Shown here: in pieces, positions 33,134-41,619 of the stretch
Layout of the letters: every line of letters begins with the position of its first letter
Position numbering within the stretch: position 1 is the stretch's first letter
Source: DASSNU01 sp035701265
Lineage (GTDB): Bacteria; Gemmatimonadota; Gemmatimonadetes; Gemmatimonadales; Gemmatimonadaceae
NCBI GenBank assembly: GCA_035701265.1
Contig: DASSNU010000002.1
Coordinates: 248,001 to 312,000 of the forward strand
Length of the DNA stretch: 64,000 nt
Direction of reading: 5' to 3'
Notes under the pieces: generated by a model
Seen by the model: the letters and a program-made list of their open reading frames with translations, nothing else
Database searches by the model: none
Told to the model about the DNA's origin: nothing
Program-made: the position numbers and the translations under genes

Positions 33134-33810
33134 TGAATGTCAAGGCGGCGATCTCCAACGGCTCTACGGCTTTGCTCGTAATCTGTGCCGTCCTAGTGAC
33201 CGGTGTGGTCATCCGCAAGGAACTCTTCTCACCTCCTCCGCCAGAGCCACAACCGACTATCATTATCGCGAACTGGAAGCACCTGGCCGACACCGGGCAC
33301 CTGTTCGGGCCGACGGATGCGAAGGTGACAATCATAGAGTTCTCGGACTTCCAGTGCCCATTCTGCGCGCAAGCAGAACATGTGCTGCGTCAGCTTCGGG
33401 AGCGGTACCCTGTTCAATTACGAGTGGTGTACCGCCACTTTCCTCTGGAGGAGCTCCACCCCCTCGCCCGTGCCGCCGCAGATGCTTCGGAGTGTGCCGG
33501 TGAGCAGGGGAATTTCGCGTCGTACCACGATCTACTGTTCGCGTACCAGGACTCTATCGGACGGGTGCCCTGGAGTACATTTGCTCGTCGCGCAGGCGTG
33601 CCCAATGTCGCGAAGTTCGACGAGTGCGTTGCGCTGCATCGGTACGACGACGTGGTGGCGAACGACATTGCAGCGGGAGCTGACCTCAGACTCTCCGCAA
33701 CGCCGATGTTCGTAGTCAACGGGAGACTCGTCGCCGGTGCCCTCTCCGCAGAGCGCTGGGACCAGTTAATTCGTGACATTCTGGGAGAAATTCAGACCGC
33801 GAGCAAGTAA
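33133..33810 (+). CDS. Membrane-anchored DsbA-family disulfide oxidoreductase
   Basis: 225 residues. An N-terminal transmembrane anchor (ALLVICAVLVTGVVIRKEL, about residues 13-31) and proline-rich linker (SPPPPEPQP) lead to a thioredoxin-fold domain with helical insertion. Active site FQCPFC (Cys75 and Cys78) and cis-Pro loop SATPMFVVNG are intact; DASECAGEQGNF is typical of the thioredoxin-4/DsbA group. It would form or shuffle disulfides outside the cytoplasm. Its position behind four Cys-rich exported peptides and its translational coupling to the propeller suggest these are its substrates; this is inference. Confidence 0.85.
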   Translation: MNVKAAISNGSTALLVICAVLVTGVVIRKELFSPPPPEPQPTIIIANWKHLADTGHLFGPTDAKVTIIEFSDFQCPFCAQAEHVLRQLRERYPVQLRVVYRHFPLEELHPLARAAADASECAGEQGNFASYHDLLFAYQDSIGRVPWSTFARRAGVPNVAKFDECVALHRYDDVVANDIAAGADLRLSATPMFVVNGRLVAGALSAERWDQLIRDILGEIQTASK

Positions 33811-33903
33811 GCCTTTAGCCGCGCAACAGCACACACCACGAGGGCGCCGGTCACAGCAGGATCTGGAGGCGTCAGCTCGCGATACATGGCGGCCACGTCA
33901 CGT

Positions 33904-34980
33904 CTACGATTCGAGGTCCACAGACCGGGCATGGCTGGATGAACGCATGGGTGACTTTGCCGCCGACTCCTCGTCGCTGGACGGCTCAAGCGGAGGCTTA
34001 GCGGCCGGTGCGCGCTGTATCTTCACCCACAGAGTGCTACGAGACATGCCGAGCCGACGAGCGGCTCGGGTGCGATTCCCGCTTTCGGCAGTGAGGGCAT
34101 CATGCACGCGACGTAGCTCCTCGTCGGGAGTTCCGGTCCATTGATACCTGGCGGACACCGGCCGATTGGAGGCGCCCCCATCGTGCCGGTGGAGGTGCCG
34201 GCGATCTCGGATTTCTTCCGCCAGATCCTGCGGTCGTATGGTACCGCCTTCGGCAAAAATGACCGCTCGCCGTAGCACGTTGTCCAGTTCTCGGATGTTC
34301 CCGGGCCAGTCGTATGCCGCAAGTAATTTGTATGCATCATCTGACACGATGGGTGGTGCGCCACCCGTACTTGCTCTGCGCAAGAGGTAGTTAACTAGTT
34401 GCGGGAACTCGTCCCCACGCTCCCGAAGCGAGGGGACTCTGAAGGTGAGTACCGCGATACGATGATACAGGTCGTGGCGAAACCGCCTAAGTTGAACCAT
34501 TTCAGTGAGAGATGCGTTGGTTGCGGTAATCACTCGTACATCTATCGGTATTACGGTGGTCGCCCCAAGCCTGCGCACCCAATGCTCCTCAAGTGCCGTG
34601 AGAAGCTTACTTTGCATGGTTAGCGGCAGCTCGCCAATCTCGTCCAGGAACAGCGTACCACCGCTCGCGGCTTCAACCAGGCCGATGCTAGACTGGCGCG
34701 CGCCTGTGAACGCGCCACGCACATGGCCAAATAGCTCGCGCTCGAAGAGTGCCTCCGGTATGGCGGTGCAGTTCACGGCCTGGAATGGCCGGCGCGCCCG
34801 TGCGCCGCTTTCGTGAATGAGTCTGGCCAAGTATGTCTTCCCCGAGCCCGTCTCTCCAAATAGGAGGACGGGTTCCGCACAGCGGGCGGCGCGCTCCACG
34901 AACTCACGCATCCGACGGGTGAGGAGTGAGTCCTGTCCCGTCAACGTACGCATTCGGATAGAAGGAGTGAGGGAACGCAT
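33904..34980 (-). CDS. Sigma-54-dependent transcriptional activator (AAA+ and Fis-type HTH)
   Basis: 358 residues. AAA+ domain with Walker A FGETGSGKT (42-49), the sigma-54 contact loop GAFTGA (89-94) and Walker B GGTLFLDEIGELP. RVPSLRERGDEFPQL and YDWPGNIRELDNVLRRAV follow. The C-terminal Fis-like HTH is GNRTRAARRLGMSRSTLWVK. There is no receiver, GAF or PAS domain at the N-terminus (the AAA+ domain starts by residue 15), so its activity is probably set by a partner protein or expression level. It converges on the DsbA-like gene and is the natural candidate to act at the sigma-54-like promoter at 30447. Confidence 0.92.
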   Translation of the reverse strand: MRSLTPSIRMRTLTGQDSLLTRRMREFVERAARCAEPVLLFGETGSGKTYLARLIHESGARARRPFQAVNCTAIPEALFERELFGHVRGAFTGARQSSIGLVEAASGGTLFLDEIGELPLTMQSKLLTALEEHWVRRLGATTVIPIDVRVITATNASLTEMVQLRRFRHDLYHRIAVLTFRVPSLRERGDEFPQLVNYLLRRASTGGAPPIVSDDAYKLLAAYDWPGNIRELDNVLRRAVIFAEGGTIRPQDLAEEIRDRRHLHRHDGGASNRPVSARYQWTGTPDEELRRVHDALTAESGNRTRAARRLGMSRSTLWVKIQRAPAAKPPLEPSSDEESAAKSPMRSSSHARSVDLES

Positions 34981-35319
34981 GTCGCGGCCGGGATGCGATG
35001 AGTAACCTGCATATCCGCTGGACAGGATCTCCGGAGAGGCCCGGGTTGTCCACGGAATCTGTCGTGTTCCTGCTCCATCGCGTTGCTCATACCAGGTCGC
35101 TGCTTGACTGGCGCGTCTCGTAGAGCGCGCCCTCGACGTCGCACGTTTCCCTATGCGGCCACGACTGCGCTACACGGTCTAAGCAGAACTGTTCACTCCT
35201 ATGACGCGCAGTTGGCTCGCCGCACCGGCTGTTAGCGCCTTCTACATTCAGAATATCTACTCACTCACACCAGCGTGCAATGACGCTGCACTCCAATTAT
35301 TGACTCTCCACACCACTTT
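34981..35319. other. Spacer between sigma-54 activator and IS3-family element
   Basis: About 340 bp, less GC-rich than average, with no convincing ORF in any frame, no tRNA and no obvious repeat. It presumably contains the promoter of the minus-strand activator gene. The stretch next to the insertion sequence ends with the 4-bp target duplication CTTT. Confidence 0.4.
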
Positions 35320-35359
35320 TGAGCTTGCCCCGATTTGGTGGACGCGTAAGTGATAGGTC

Positions 35360-36235
35360 CTACGCGGCCGCCTGCACCTGGGCTTCGTACGCCGCTGGAC
35401 TGAGATACCCCAGCGTGGAATGCCGGCGTATCGGATTGTACCAGGTCTCGATATAGCGACCGATCGCGCGCCGCGCCTCCGCTTTCGTGTGCCAGTCGTG
35501 CCGCATCACCAGCTCGAACTCCAGCGTCGAGAAGAAACTCTCGGCGACCGCGTTGTCGTAACAATCCCCCTTCCGGCTCATGCTGGCCACCATGCCGTGC
35601 GCGGTGAGCTCCTGCTGGTACGCCCTCGCCGTGTATTGACTGCCGCGATCCGAGTGATGAATCAATCCCGGACCGGGGCGGCGCGCCGCCCGCGCCATCC
35701 GCAACGCGCCGAGCGCCAGGTCGACTTCCAACGTGTCGCGCATCGCCCAGCCCACGCAGCGCCGCGAGCCCAGATCCAGCACGGCCGCCACGTACAGCAT
35801 CCCTTCCCGCGTCGGGATATACGTGAGGTCCGCCACCCAGACCCGATTGAGCGCGACGCCACTCACATCGAACTGGCGACCCAACCGATTCGGCGCGATC
35901 GGATCGTCGTGGGCGGAATCGGTCGTCACCACGCGCCGCGTCTTGCGCGGCCGCGCGACGAGTGCCCCCTCTCGCATCAGCCGGGCCACGCGCTTGGGAC
36001 TCGCCGGCAGGCCTTCCGCCTGCAGCTCCCGGTGCACGCGCGGCGCCCCGTAGGTCTCCCCACTTTCGGCATGGATCATCCGCACGCGCGCCATCAACAC
36101 CTCGTCGATCAGCGCGTGCCAGCTCGGCGGCCGCCGGAGCGAGGCGTAGTAGCCCGACGGCGACACCTCCAGCACTCGACACATGAGTCGCAGGGGGAAC
36201 TCGCCGCGATGGCGAGTGATCACGGCGTACCTCAT
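35360..36235 (-). CDS. IS3-family transposase OrfB (DDE integrase domain)
   Basis: 291 residues. HTH-like N-terminal part (RLMCRVLEVSPSGYYASLRR, ETYGAPRVHRELQ) and the rve integrase core with the DDE residues: Asp in VWVADLTYIP, Asp in LIHHSDRGSQYT, and Glu in CYDNAVAESFFSTLEFE. Ends with YNPIRRHSTLGYLSPAAYE, the usual IS3 C-terminus. Its ATG overlaps the orfA stop (ATGA); in IS3 elements the active enzyme is the OrfAB fusion made by -1 frameshifting, for which an A7 run is present in orfA. Confidence 0.93.
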   Translation of the reverse strand: MRYAVITRHRGEFPLRLMCRVLEVSPSGYYASLRRPPSWHALIDEVLMARVRMIHAESGETYGAPRVHRELQAEGLPASPKRVARLMREGALVARPRKTRRVVTTDSAHDDPIAPNRLGRQFDVSGVALNRVWVADLTYIPTREGMLYVAAVLDLGSRRCVGWAMRDTLEVDLALGALRMARAARRPGPGLIHHSDRGSQYTARAYQQELTAHGMVASMSRKGDCYDNAVAESFFSTLEFELVMRHDWHTKAEARRAIGRYIETWYNPIRRHSTLGYLSPAAYEAQVQAAA

Positions 36236-36561
36236 CGCGACTCCTTCGCGAAGTACACCGCCACTTTTTTTGCGAACGCCTGCTCCTGGCGCAGCACCGC
36301 GACTTCGCGCCGCAGCCGGCGATTCTCCTGCTCGACCGTCTCGCCGGGGGGCCCGGCGTCGGCGCCCGTCCGCCGCGCGGCCAGTCGGGCCCAGGTGCGC
36401 AACTGGTCGGCGCGCACATCCAACTCGCGGGCCACCTGCGTCAGGGTGCCACCCGCCGCGCGACGCTCCGCCGCCAACCGCACGGCCTCGGCCTTGAACT
36501 CGGCGCTGAACGCGCGCCGCTCACGCCGCCCTGCTGTTCCTGCCTTCCCCTTGGATTTCAT
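36232..36561 (-). CDS. IS3-family OrfA (DNA-binding helix-turn-helix)
   Basis: 109 residues. AFSAEFKAEAVRLAAERRAA and LTQVARELDVRADQLRTW form the HTH_Tnp_1-type domain, followed by the leucine-zipper-like EQENRRLRREVAVLRQEQAF used for multimerisation. The start at 36561 is the ATG before the basic N-terminus; an upstream in-frame extension to 36603 overlaps the terminal repeat. The frame overlaps orfB by four bases. Confidence 0.9.
   Translation of the reverse strand: MKSKGKAGTAGRRERRAFSAEFKAEAVRLAAERRAAGGTLTQVARELDVRADQLRTWARLAARRTGADAGPPGETVEQENRRLRREVAVLRQEQAFAKKVAVYFAKESR
36265..36271 (-). other. Probable -1 ribosomal frameshift site (A7) in IS3 orfA
   Basis: On the minus strand the codons GCA AAA AAA GTG contain A-AAA-AAA. 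Slipping back one base gives a frame that is open straight through into orfB (SGGVLREGVAMRYAVI), producing the OrfAB transposase. The motif type and position fit IS3-family practice. Confidence 0.7.
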
Positions 36562-36673
36562 GTGCCACCTCCGCCCCCAACTTAGGGCGAGTAAGGCGTC
36601 CACGAAATCGGGTGAGGCTCACTTTATCCCTCGCCCACCATTCCGCATCGACACGCGGCAAGACGCACATCCG

Positions 36674-37567
36674 CTATCCTGCACAATCGTCTCCACACGG
36701 TTGGCGTACGCACAGCGGTAGGAGCACTTCCACCCCACCGCGCTCAAGGACGACTCGAGCACTCAGGCCGGTGCGCCTCCGCATTGCATGTGACAGCCCT
36801 GAGGCATCGCCATATCCCAACTGTCGTGCTACGCTCTCGAGCGTCCGCCCGCGATCCTGCAGCAATAGGCTGGCGTTCAGCAGGCGCGCCCACTGGATCA
36901 GTTGTCCCGGCGGCAGCAGCCCAGCTTCCGCCAACCGTCTCCGAAACGTACTAACGCTCCAGCCATGTGATCGCGCCACACTCTCCACCCCGATACCTGG
37001 GTTCCGTGCCATTTGAACGATATGGGTCAGCGCCGACCTCACGTGCTGCGTCACCGACGTGGGAAGTGCGCGCTGTACCCGCACGGCAAGGTGTGAGCAT
37101 ATGGCTTCCTCCAGCCGATCATGAAGTGCTCTCGGATTCGCCGTGACGTCGTTCGGGATGACGTCCTGCATGCCGTCCCGTATAAGTGCGATCAGATCAC
37201 GCGTAAACGCGATCCTCGCAGGGCAGAATGCCACAACAGGAATTGCTTCAAACAACCTGAGAAATTCTTGGCACTCGGTAACGGACGTCGCTCCGTCAAC
37301 ATACGGGTTCACCACCGCAAGTGCGGCTCCCCGCTGGGCCAGCTCCCGCAACTCCGTCCAGTCCGCTGCGAAGCGGACGGTGGCTTCCCCTGCCGACGCA
37401 AGTTCAGTCGCCCCTAGCACCAAATGTCTTCGCCGATCCGCATCGCGAAGGAGTGCAATGATACAAAGGCTGTCCGTCGACTTGGCCCCGATGTCGCTGT
37501 CGTTATCTGTGAAACTGGCACCGGGCTGAGGGCAATGCACGCGATTACTCTGCTCCCTCCTCATCAT
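36674..37567 (-). CDS. AraC-family transcriptional regulator with unrecognised N-terminal domain
   Basis: 297 residues. The C-terminal AraC/XylS DNA-binding domain has both helix-turn-helix units: GVESVARSHGWSVSTFRRRL and TLESVARQLGYGDASGLSHA, then FRRRTG-like MRRRTGLSARV. The N-terminal 150 residues (IIALLRDADRRRHLVLGATE, ALAVVNPYVDGATSVTEC) look like an alpha/beta response-regulator-like fold rather than the usual cupin. It lies between two different insertion sequences. The ATG pair at 37567 overlapped the stop of the RND pump gene before the IS5-family insertion (see findings), so pump control is a plausible job. Confidence 0.82.
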   Translation of the reverse strand: MMRREQSNRVHCPQPGASFTDNDSDIGAKSTDSLCIIALLRDADRRRHLVLGATELASAGEATVRFAADWTELRELAQRGAALAVVNPYVDGATSVTECQEFLRLFEAIPVVAFCPARIAFTRDLIALIRDGMQDVIPNDVTANPRALHDRLEEAICSHLAVRVQRALPTSVTQHVRSALTHIVQMARNPGIGVESVARSHGWSVSTFRRRLAEAGLLPPGQLIQWARLLNASLLLQDRGRTLESVARQLGYGDASGLSHAMRRRTGLSARVVLERGGVEVLLPLCVRQPCGDDCAG

Positions 37568-37622
37568 GCGCCTGCCCCCCGCCTTCGTCCCATCACCTCC
37601 ACCTTAGAGCCGGTCCCAAAAT

Positions 37623-38419
37623 TCAGCGTGATTGCTGATGCGCAATGAGCGCGGACGCCAGGTAGACCAGCGCGCGGTAGTTGCGGGCTTTCACTTCCCA
37701 GCGAATCAGCAGACTGCGGAATCGATTGTGCCAGCTGTTCGTCCGCTCGACCACCCACCGCCGCGGCTTGCCATGGGCTCGACCGACGAGCGGCGGCTCC
37801 CCTTTCTGGCGAATGTGGGGCGTGATCCCGCGCGCGCGCACGGCCGCATCGCAGTCACGAAATGCATACCCCTTGTCGAGGCAGCAGTGCTTCGTGCGCC
37901 GCACGCCGCGGCCACACTTCAAGACCACCGCGTCGAGTGTCGGCGCGAGCGACCACTTGTCGTGCACGTTGGCGCCGCTCAACACCACGGAGAGCGGAAC
38001 GCCGCGCCCGTCGGTCAGGACATGCCGTTTCGTCCCACACTTCGCTCGATCGGTCGGGTTCGGTCCCGTGAGATCCCCCCCTTTGGCGCTTTCACGATGA
38101 CCGCGTCGAGCGCACCCCACTTCCATTGAATGCCGCGGCGGTGATCGTAGTAGCGGAGCATGCAGACGAAGAGCTGCTCGAACACGCCTTGTCGCTCCCA
38201 CTCCTGAAATCGACGGTGGCACGTTTGCCCGGAGCCAAACTCCCGCGGGATGGCGCGCCACTGGCAGCCGGTGCGTAATCGATAGATGATCCCGCCCATG
38301 ACAGCGCGATCGTCGTTACGCGGTCGTCCCCGTCGTGAGCGGCGCGGTGGGGGTGGCGGAATCAGCAGTTGCAGTTTCTTCCACAGCGGCTCGGGAATCG
38401 TGCTGAAGCGTTTGTCCAT
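37623..38419 (-). CDS. IS5-family transposase, expressed by frameshift (two overlapping frames)
   Basis: First frame from ATG 38419: MDKRFSTIPEPLWKKLQLLI, YRLRTGCQWRAIPREFGSG, then the first catalytic Asp in ALDAVIVKAPKGG. Second frame down to 37623: GDLTGPNPTDRAKCGTKRHV, LSGANVHDKW, the second Asp in CLDKGYAFRD and catalytic Glu in WVVERTNSWHNRFRSL. Neither frame alone is a functional DDE transposase; joined by -1 slippage they give a full-length enzyme (KAPKGGDLTGPNPTDR). A slightly longer N-terminal extension to 38464 exists but overlaps the terminal repeat. Confidence 0.85.
38075..38081 (-). other. Probable -1 ribosomal frameshift site (G7) in IS5-family transposase
   Basis: The minus-strand codons CCA AAG GGG GGG ATC contain a run of seven G (G-GGG-GGG). 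A -1 slip reads on as GAT CTC ACG, restoring the conserved KAPxGG...TGPNPTDR sequence. Read without slippage the protein ends within 25 codons in non-homologous sequence. Confidence 0.65.
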
Positions 38420-38460
38420 GCCCCGCGCTACTCGCATACTCAGCGCCAAGACCCCATTAC

Positions 38461-41400
38461 TCACGAATTTTGGGACCGGTTCTTAGCACTCATCCTCCTC
38501 CCCTCCCCCCTCCTCTCGAACAACAGATACAGCGCCGGCGTCACCGTCAGCACGAGCAGCGTGGAGCTCGTCAAGCCGCCGATGAGCGAGAATCCGAGCG
38601 CGTTCCAGATGTTCGCATCCGCCGTGGGACTGAAGAGCACGAGCGGGAGCAAGCCCAGCACGGTGCACGCACTCGTCATGAGAATGGGACGCACGCGCTG
38701 CCGCGTTCCTTCCAGGATCGCCTCGCGCAGCGGCCGCCCATGATCGCGGCGGAGCTGGTTCACCCGATCCACCAGCAGAATGGCATTGTTCACCACGATC
38801 CCGCCCATCATGATGACGCCGATGTACGCCTCGCGTGTGAAGCTGGCGTGGCCCAGGTAGAAGATGAGAAAGACGCCGATGAGCGCCATCGGCACGGTGA
38901 GCAGCACGCACAACGGCTGCTTTGCACTCTCGAACAGCGCGGCGGTCACCATGTAGATGAGCACGAGCGCCACCGCCAGCACGCCGTAGAGCTGCTGCTG
39001 TTCTTCGGTGGACCATCGGAACTGATCGTGCACGTCGATCGTGTACCCTTCGGGCAGACGCATCGACGCCACCACTGCGTCGCGCACGCGATCCCCCAGC
39101 TTGGCGGGGCCACGAAATTCATACGCCACACGTCGCTGGTATTGCTGGTCCTCGCGCACGATCCGGCCGAGCACGTTGCGCTCCTCTACCCTCGCCACGT
39201 CACCCAGCCGCACCGGAGCACCGCGCCCGGGGATGAGCAGGTTCTCCAATCCCTGGACGTCCAGACTGTCGAACCCTGCACGTTTGATGGAGAGCGTCAC
39301 CTCCTGCCCGCCCACGGGGAGCACCTCCCCGGCCGCGCGCCCGTTCACGGCGGCGGCCACCTGCCCCACCACGTCGCGCGCCGTGAGGCCGTGCATGGCC
39401 ATGCGCGCGCGGTCGATGTGCAGCGCCATCTCCGTCGCCCGGTCACGCTCGTAGAACTCCCCCGACGCGTTCACATCGACGTCCCGGATGCGCGAGAAGC
39501 GCGTGAGCCGGCGCCCGAGCTCCTCGGCGATGTCGCGCACCGTCTCGTAGTTGTAGCCCAGGATCTTGATCGAGTAGTTCGGCGCGCTGCCGCCGCCACC
39601 GTAGAACGATGGACCATACCCGTATACGCGCACCTCGGCGCCGCCAAACAGATTCCCGAAGGCGGTGAGCTGCTCCTTGATGGCGATGGGGACGGCGGTG
39701 CGCTCGAGCGAGTCCGGAAAGGTCACGCGGATGAGCGCGTACTGCGGGTACACGTGGCTCACGAACCGGTCGACCTCGGGGAGCTCGTGCAGCCGCTGCT
39801 CGAAGTACGTGGTGAGCTCGTTGGTGCGCGCGAGCTGCGCTCCACGCGGAAGCTGGATCTGCACGCTCAGATAGGTGTCTTCCCCGTAGAAGTTGCGCCA
39901 CAGGAATCCGCGCACCACGTGCTTCTGGAAGAGCCATCCCGAGCCGACGAGCATGACGAGCGCCACCCCGACGGTGACCCACGGCCAGCGCAGCGTCGTC
40001 GCCACCAGTGACCCGTGCAGGTCGCGCCGCCAGAGCCATCGCGCGCGCGCGGGCATCGCGCCCAGCGCCACGGGTGAGCGCCGCGCAGGCGCACGGCGGA
40101 CCGCCGCCAGCACCCGGCGCGAAACTGCGGGGATGAAGCTGAACGCCACGAAGAGACTGGCGAGGAGGCTCACGCCGACCGCCACCGCCATCGGTACGTA
40201 GTACGCGCGCAGCTCCCCCTGCAGATACATGAAGGGGATGAACACCACCACGGTGGTGAGCGTCGACGCGAGAATCGCCACCACCACCTCGCGCGATCCG
40301 TGCTCCGCGGCCGCCTCGGGCGCCTCACCACCGCGCACGCGGCGATGGATATTCTCGAGCACGACGATGGCGTTGTCCACGATGAGGCCGAAGCCCATCG
40401 CCAGCCCCATGAGGGTGAGGACGTTCAGACTGTAGTGCGCGAAGTACAGCAGGTTGAGCGCGATCAGGATGGAGAACGCGATCGTGGCGAACACCACGCC
40501 GGCCGACCGCAGCGAGCGCAGGGAGACGAGCAGCACCACGAACACGACGACCGCCGAGATGAGCGCGCGATGGCGGAGATCGGTGAGCTGCAGGCGGATG
40601 GCGCGGCTCTCGTCGTTGGCGAGGATGAGCCGCACTCCCGGCGGCGCCTGCGACGAGAGCGTGGCGAGCGCGCCCTTCACGCGGTCGGACACGCGGAGCG
40701 CGTTGCTGCGCGGCTGGCGGTGCACCTCGAAGGACAGCGCAGGACGTCCGTCGATGCGGAAGTACGAATCGGGATCTTCGTAGCCGGCGCTCACGGTGGC
40801 CACATCGCGCACGCGCACCAGCCGCCCACCGCCGGAGAGGAGCACTGCCGACGCGATGTCCCCAACGTCGCGCGCATGCTCGCGGATGGTGACGGTGCGC
40901 TCCAACCCGGTGATCTCGTCGCGCGCCACCCCCGCCTCGCGCACGAGATCGAGCTGCGTCACCCGCTCGCGGACCATGGCCGGCGAGAGCCGGAGCGCCG
41001 CGATCCGCTGCGGGTCGAGCACGATGCGCACCACCGGACGCAATCCACCGTTCACCGTCACGTTGGCCACGCCGTCGAGCTGCTGCACGTCGGGGACGAT
41101 GGTTTCGTCCACGTACGTGCGCAGCGCGGCGAGCGTGTAGGGGCCGGTGACGTCGTAGCTCAGGAACGGTTGCGTCTGCTGCTGGAACGCCTCCGGTACG
41201 TACTGCTCCACGCGCGGACTGCTTGCGGCCGCCGGCAGCTCCTCGCGTAGCGCCGACAGCCGCTCGGCCAGCTCCAACCGCGCGAAGTCCATGTCCGTCT
41301 CCGGGGCGAACTGCACGGTGAGTTGGGCGAGCCCGCTCCCGCCCTGATCACTGGACGTGGACTCGACCTTCACCACGCCGCGCACCTGCTGTACCGCGCC

Positions 41401-41598
41401 CTCGAGCGGCGAGGTGAGCAGCGCTTCGGTGGCCTCCGGAGAAGCGCCGGGCCACACGGCGGTGATGCTCAACTGCGGGAGCCGCGTGTCGGGGAGGAGC
41501 TCGAGGGGGATGTTCCGCCACGCGGCCACACCGAGCAATGCCGCGGCCACGTAGACCATCGAGATGGCGACGGGACGCTTGATGGAGAGGCGGATCAT
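38461..41598 (-). CDS. RND-superfamily efflux transporter (AcrB/HAE1 type), C-terminus altered by IS insertion
   Basis: 1045 residues with the RND layout: TM1 (PVAISMVYVAAALLGVAAW), large periplasmic loop, TM2-6 with the proton-relay block GLAMGFGLIVDNAIVVLENI, second loop, and TM7-12 with YIGVIMMGGIVVNNAILLVD. A Gly-rich stretch (YGPSFYGGGGSAPNYS) is in the second loop. It has no adaptor of its own and probably uses the adaptor and TolC encoded at 46-49 kb. The last eight residues (AKNRSQNS region) come from the IS5-family element; before insertion the protein ended ten residues later in other sequence. A propeller gene lies 21 nt upstream. Confidence 0.92.
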   Translation of the reverse strand: MIRLSIKRPVAISMVYVAAALLGVAAWRNIPLELLPDTRLPQLSITAVWPGASPEATEALLTSPLEGAVQQVRGVVKVESTSSDQGGSGLAQLTVQFAPETDMDFARLELAERLSALREELPAAASSPRVEQYVPEAFQQQTQPFLSYDVTGPYTLAALRTYVDETIVPDVQQLDGVANVTVNGGLRPVVRIVLDPQRIAALRLSPAMVRERVTQLDLVREAGVARDEITGLERTVTIREHARDVGDIASAVLLSGGGRLVRVRDVATVSAGYEDPDSYFRIDGRPALSFEVHRQPRSNALRVSDRVKGALATLSSQAPPGVRLILANDESRAIRLQLTDLRHRALISAVVVFVVLLVSLRSLRSAGVVFATIAFSILIALNLLYFAHYSLNVLTLMGLAMGFGLIVDNAIVVLENIHRRVRGGEAPEAAAEHGSREVVVAILASTLTTVVVFIPFMYLQGELRAYYVPMAVAVGVSLLASLFVAFSFIPAVSRRVLAAVRRAPARRSPVALGAMPARARWLWRRDLHGSLVATTLRWPWVTVGVALVMLVGSGWLFQKHVVRGFLWRNFYGEDTYLSVQIQLPRGAQLARTNELTTYFEQRLHELPEVDRFVSHVYPQYALIRVTFPDSLERTAVPIAIKEQLTAFGNLFGGAEVRVYGYGPSFYGGGGSAPNYSIKILGYNYETVRDIAEELGRRLTRFSRIRDVDVNASGEFYERDRATEMALHIDRARMAMHGLTARDVVGQVAAAVNGRAAGEVLPVGGQEVTLSIKRAGFDSLDVQGLENLLIPGRGAPVRLGDVARVEERNVLGRIVREDQQYQRRVAYEFRGPAKLGDRVRDAVVASMRLPEGYTIDVHDQFRWSTEEQQQLYGVLAVALVLIYMVTAALFESAKQPLCVLLTVPMALIGVFLIFYLGHASFTREAYIGVIMMGGIVVNNAILLVDRVNQLRRDHGRPLREAILEGTRQRVRPILMTSACTVLGLLPLVLFSPTADANIWNALGFSLIGGLTSSTLLVLTVTPALYLLFERRGEGRRMSAKNRSQNS

Positions 41599-41619
41599 GG
41601 ACGGTGGTGCCGGAGACGC

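Larger units (their letters stand above)
35320..36621 (-). mobile_element. IS3-family insertion sequence, complete (1302 bp)
   Basis: Bounded by imperfect terminal inverted repeats of about 28 bp: left TGAGCTTGCCCCGATTTGGT and right (reverse strand) TGAGCCTCACCCGATTTCGT, continuing with GGACGC in both; the ends are 5'-TG...CA-3' as in IS3 elements. A 4-bp direct repeat CTTT (35316-35319 and 36622-36625) is the target duplication. Contains orfA and orfB in the usual order on the minus strand. All motifs are intact, so it may still be active. Confidence 0.88.
37607..38482 (-). mobile_element. IS5-family insertion sequence (IS1031/IS427-like), 876 bp
   Basis: Ends are inverted repeats of 18 bp with one mismatch: left GAGCCGGTCCCAAAATTC (37607-37624) and, on the reverse strand, GAACCGGTCCCAAAATTC from 38482. 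Flanking direct repeats TTA (37604-37606 and 38483-38485) fit the TNA-type target duplication of IS1031-like elements. Encodes one transposase split over two frames at a G7 run. It is inserted in the 3' end of an RND pump gene. Confidence 0.85.

Noticed and set aside
33792..33989. Small minus-strand frame in the gap between the DsbA-like and activator genes
   Set aside because: Overlaps the 3' ends of both genes, has no ribosome-binding site and no recognisable pattern.
35320..38482. Composite transposon carrying the AraC-type regulator
   Set aside because: The two flanking elements belong to different families (IS3 and IS5), each with its own target duplication, and in-silico removal of the IS5 copy restores an overlap with the pump gene, so the regulator was there before.
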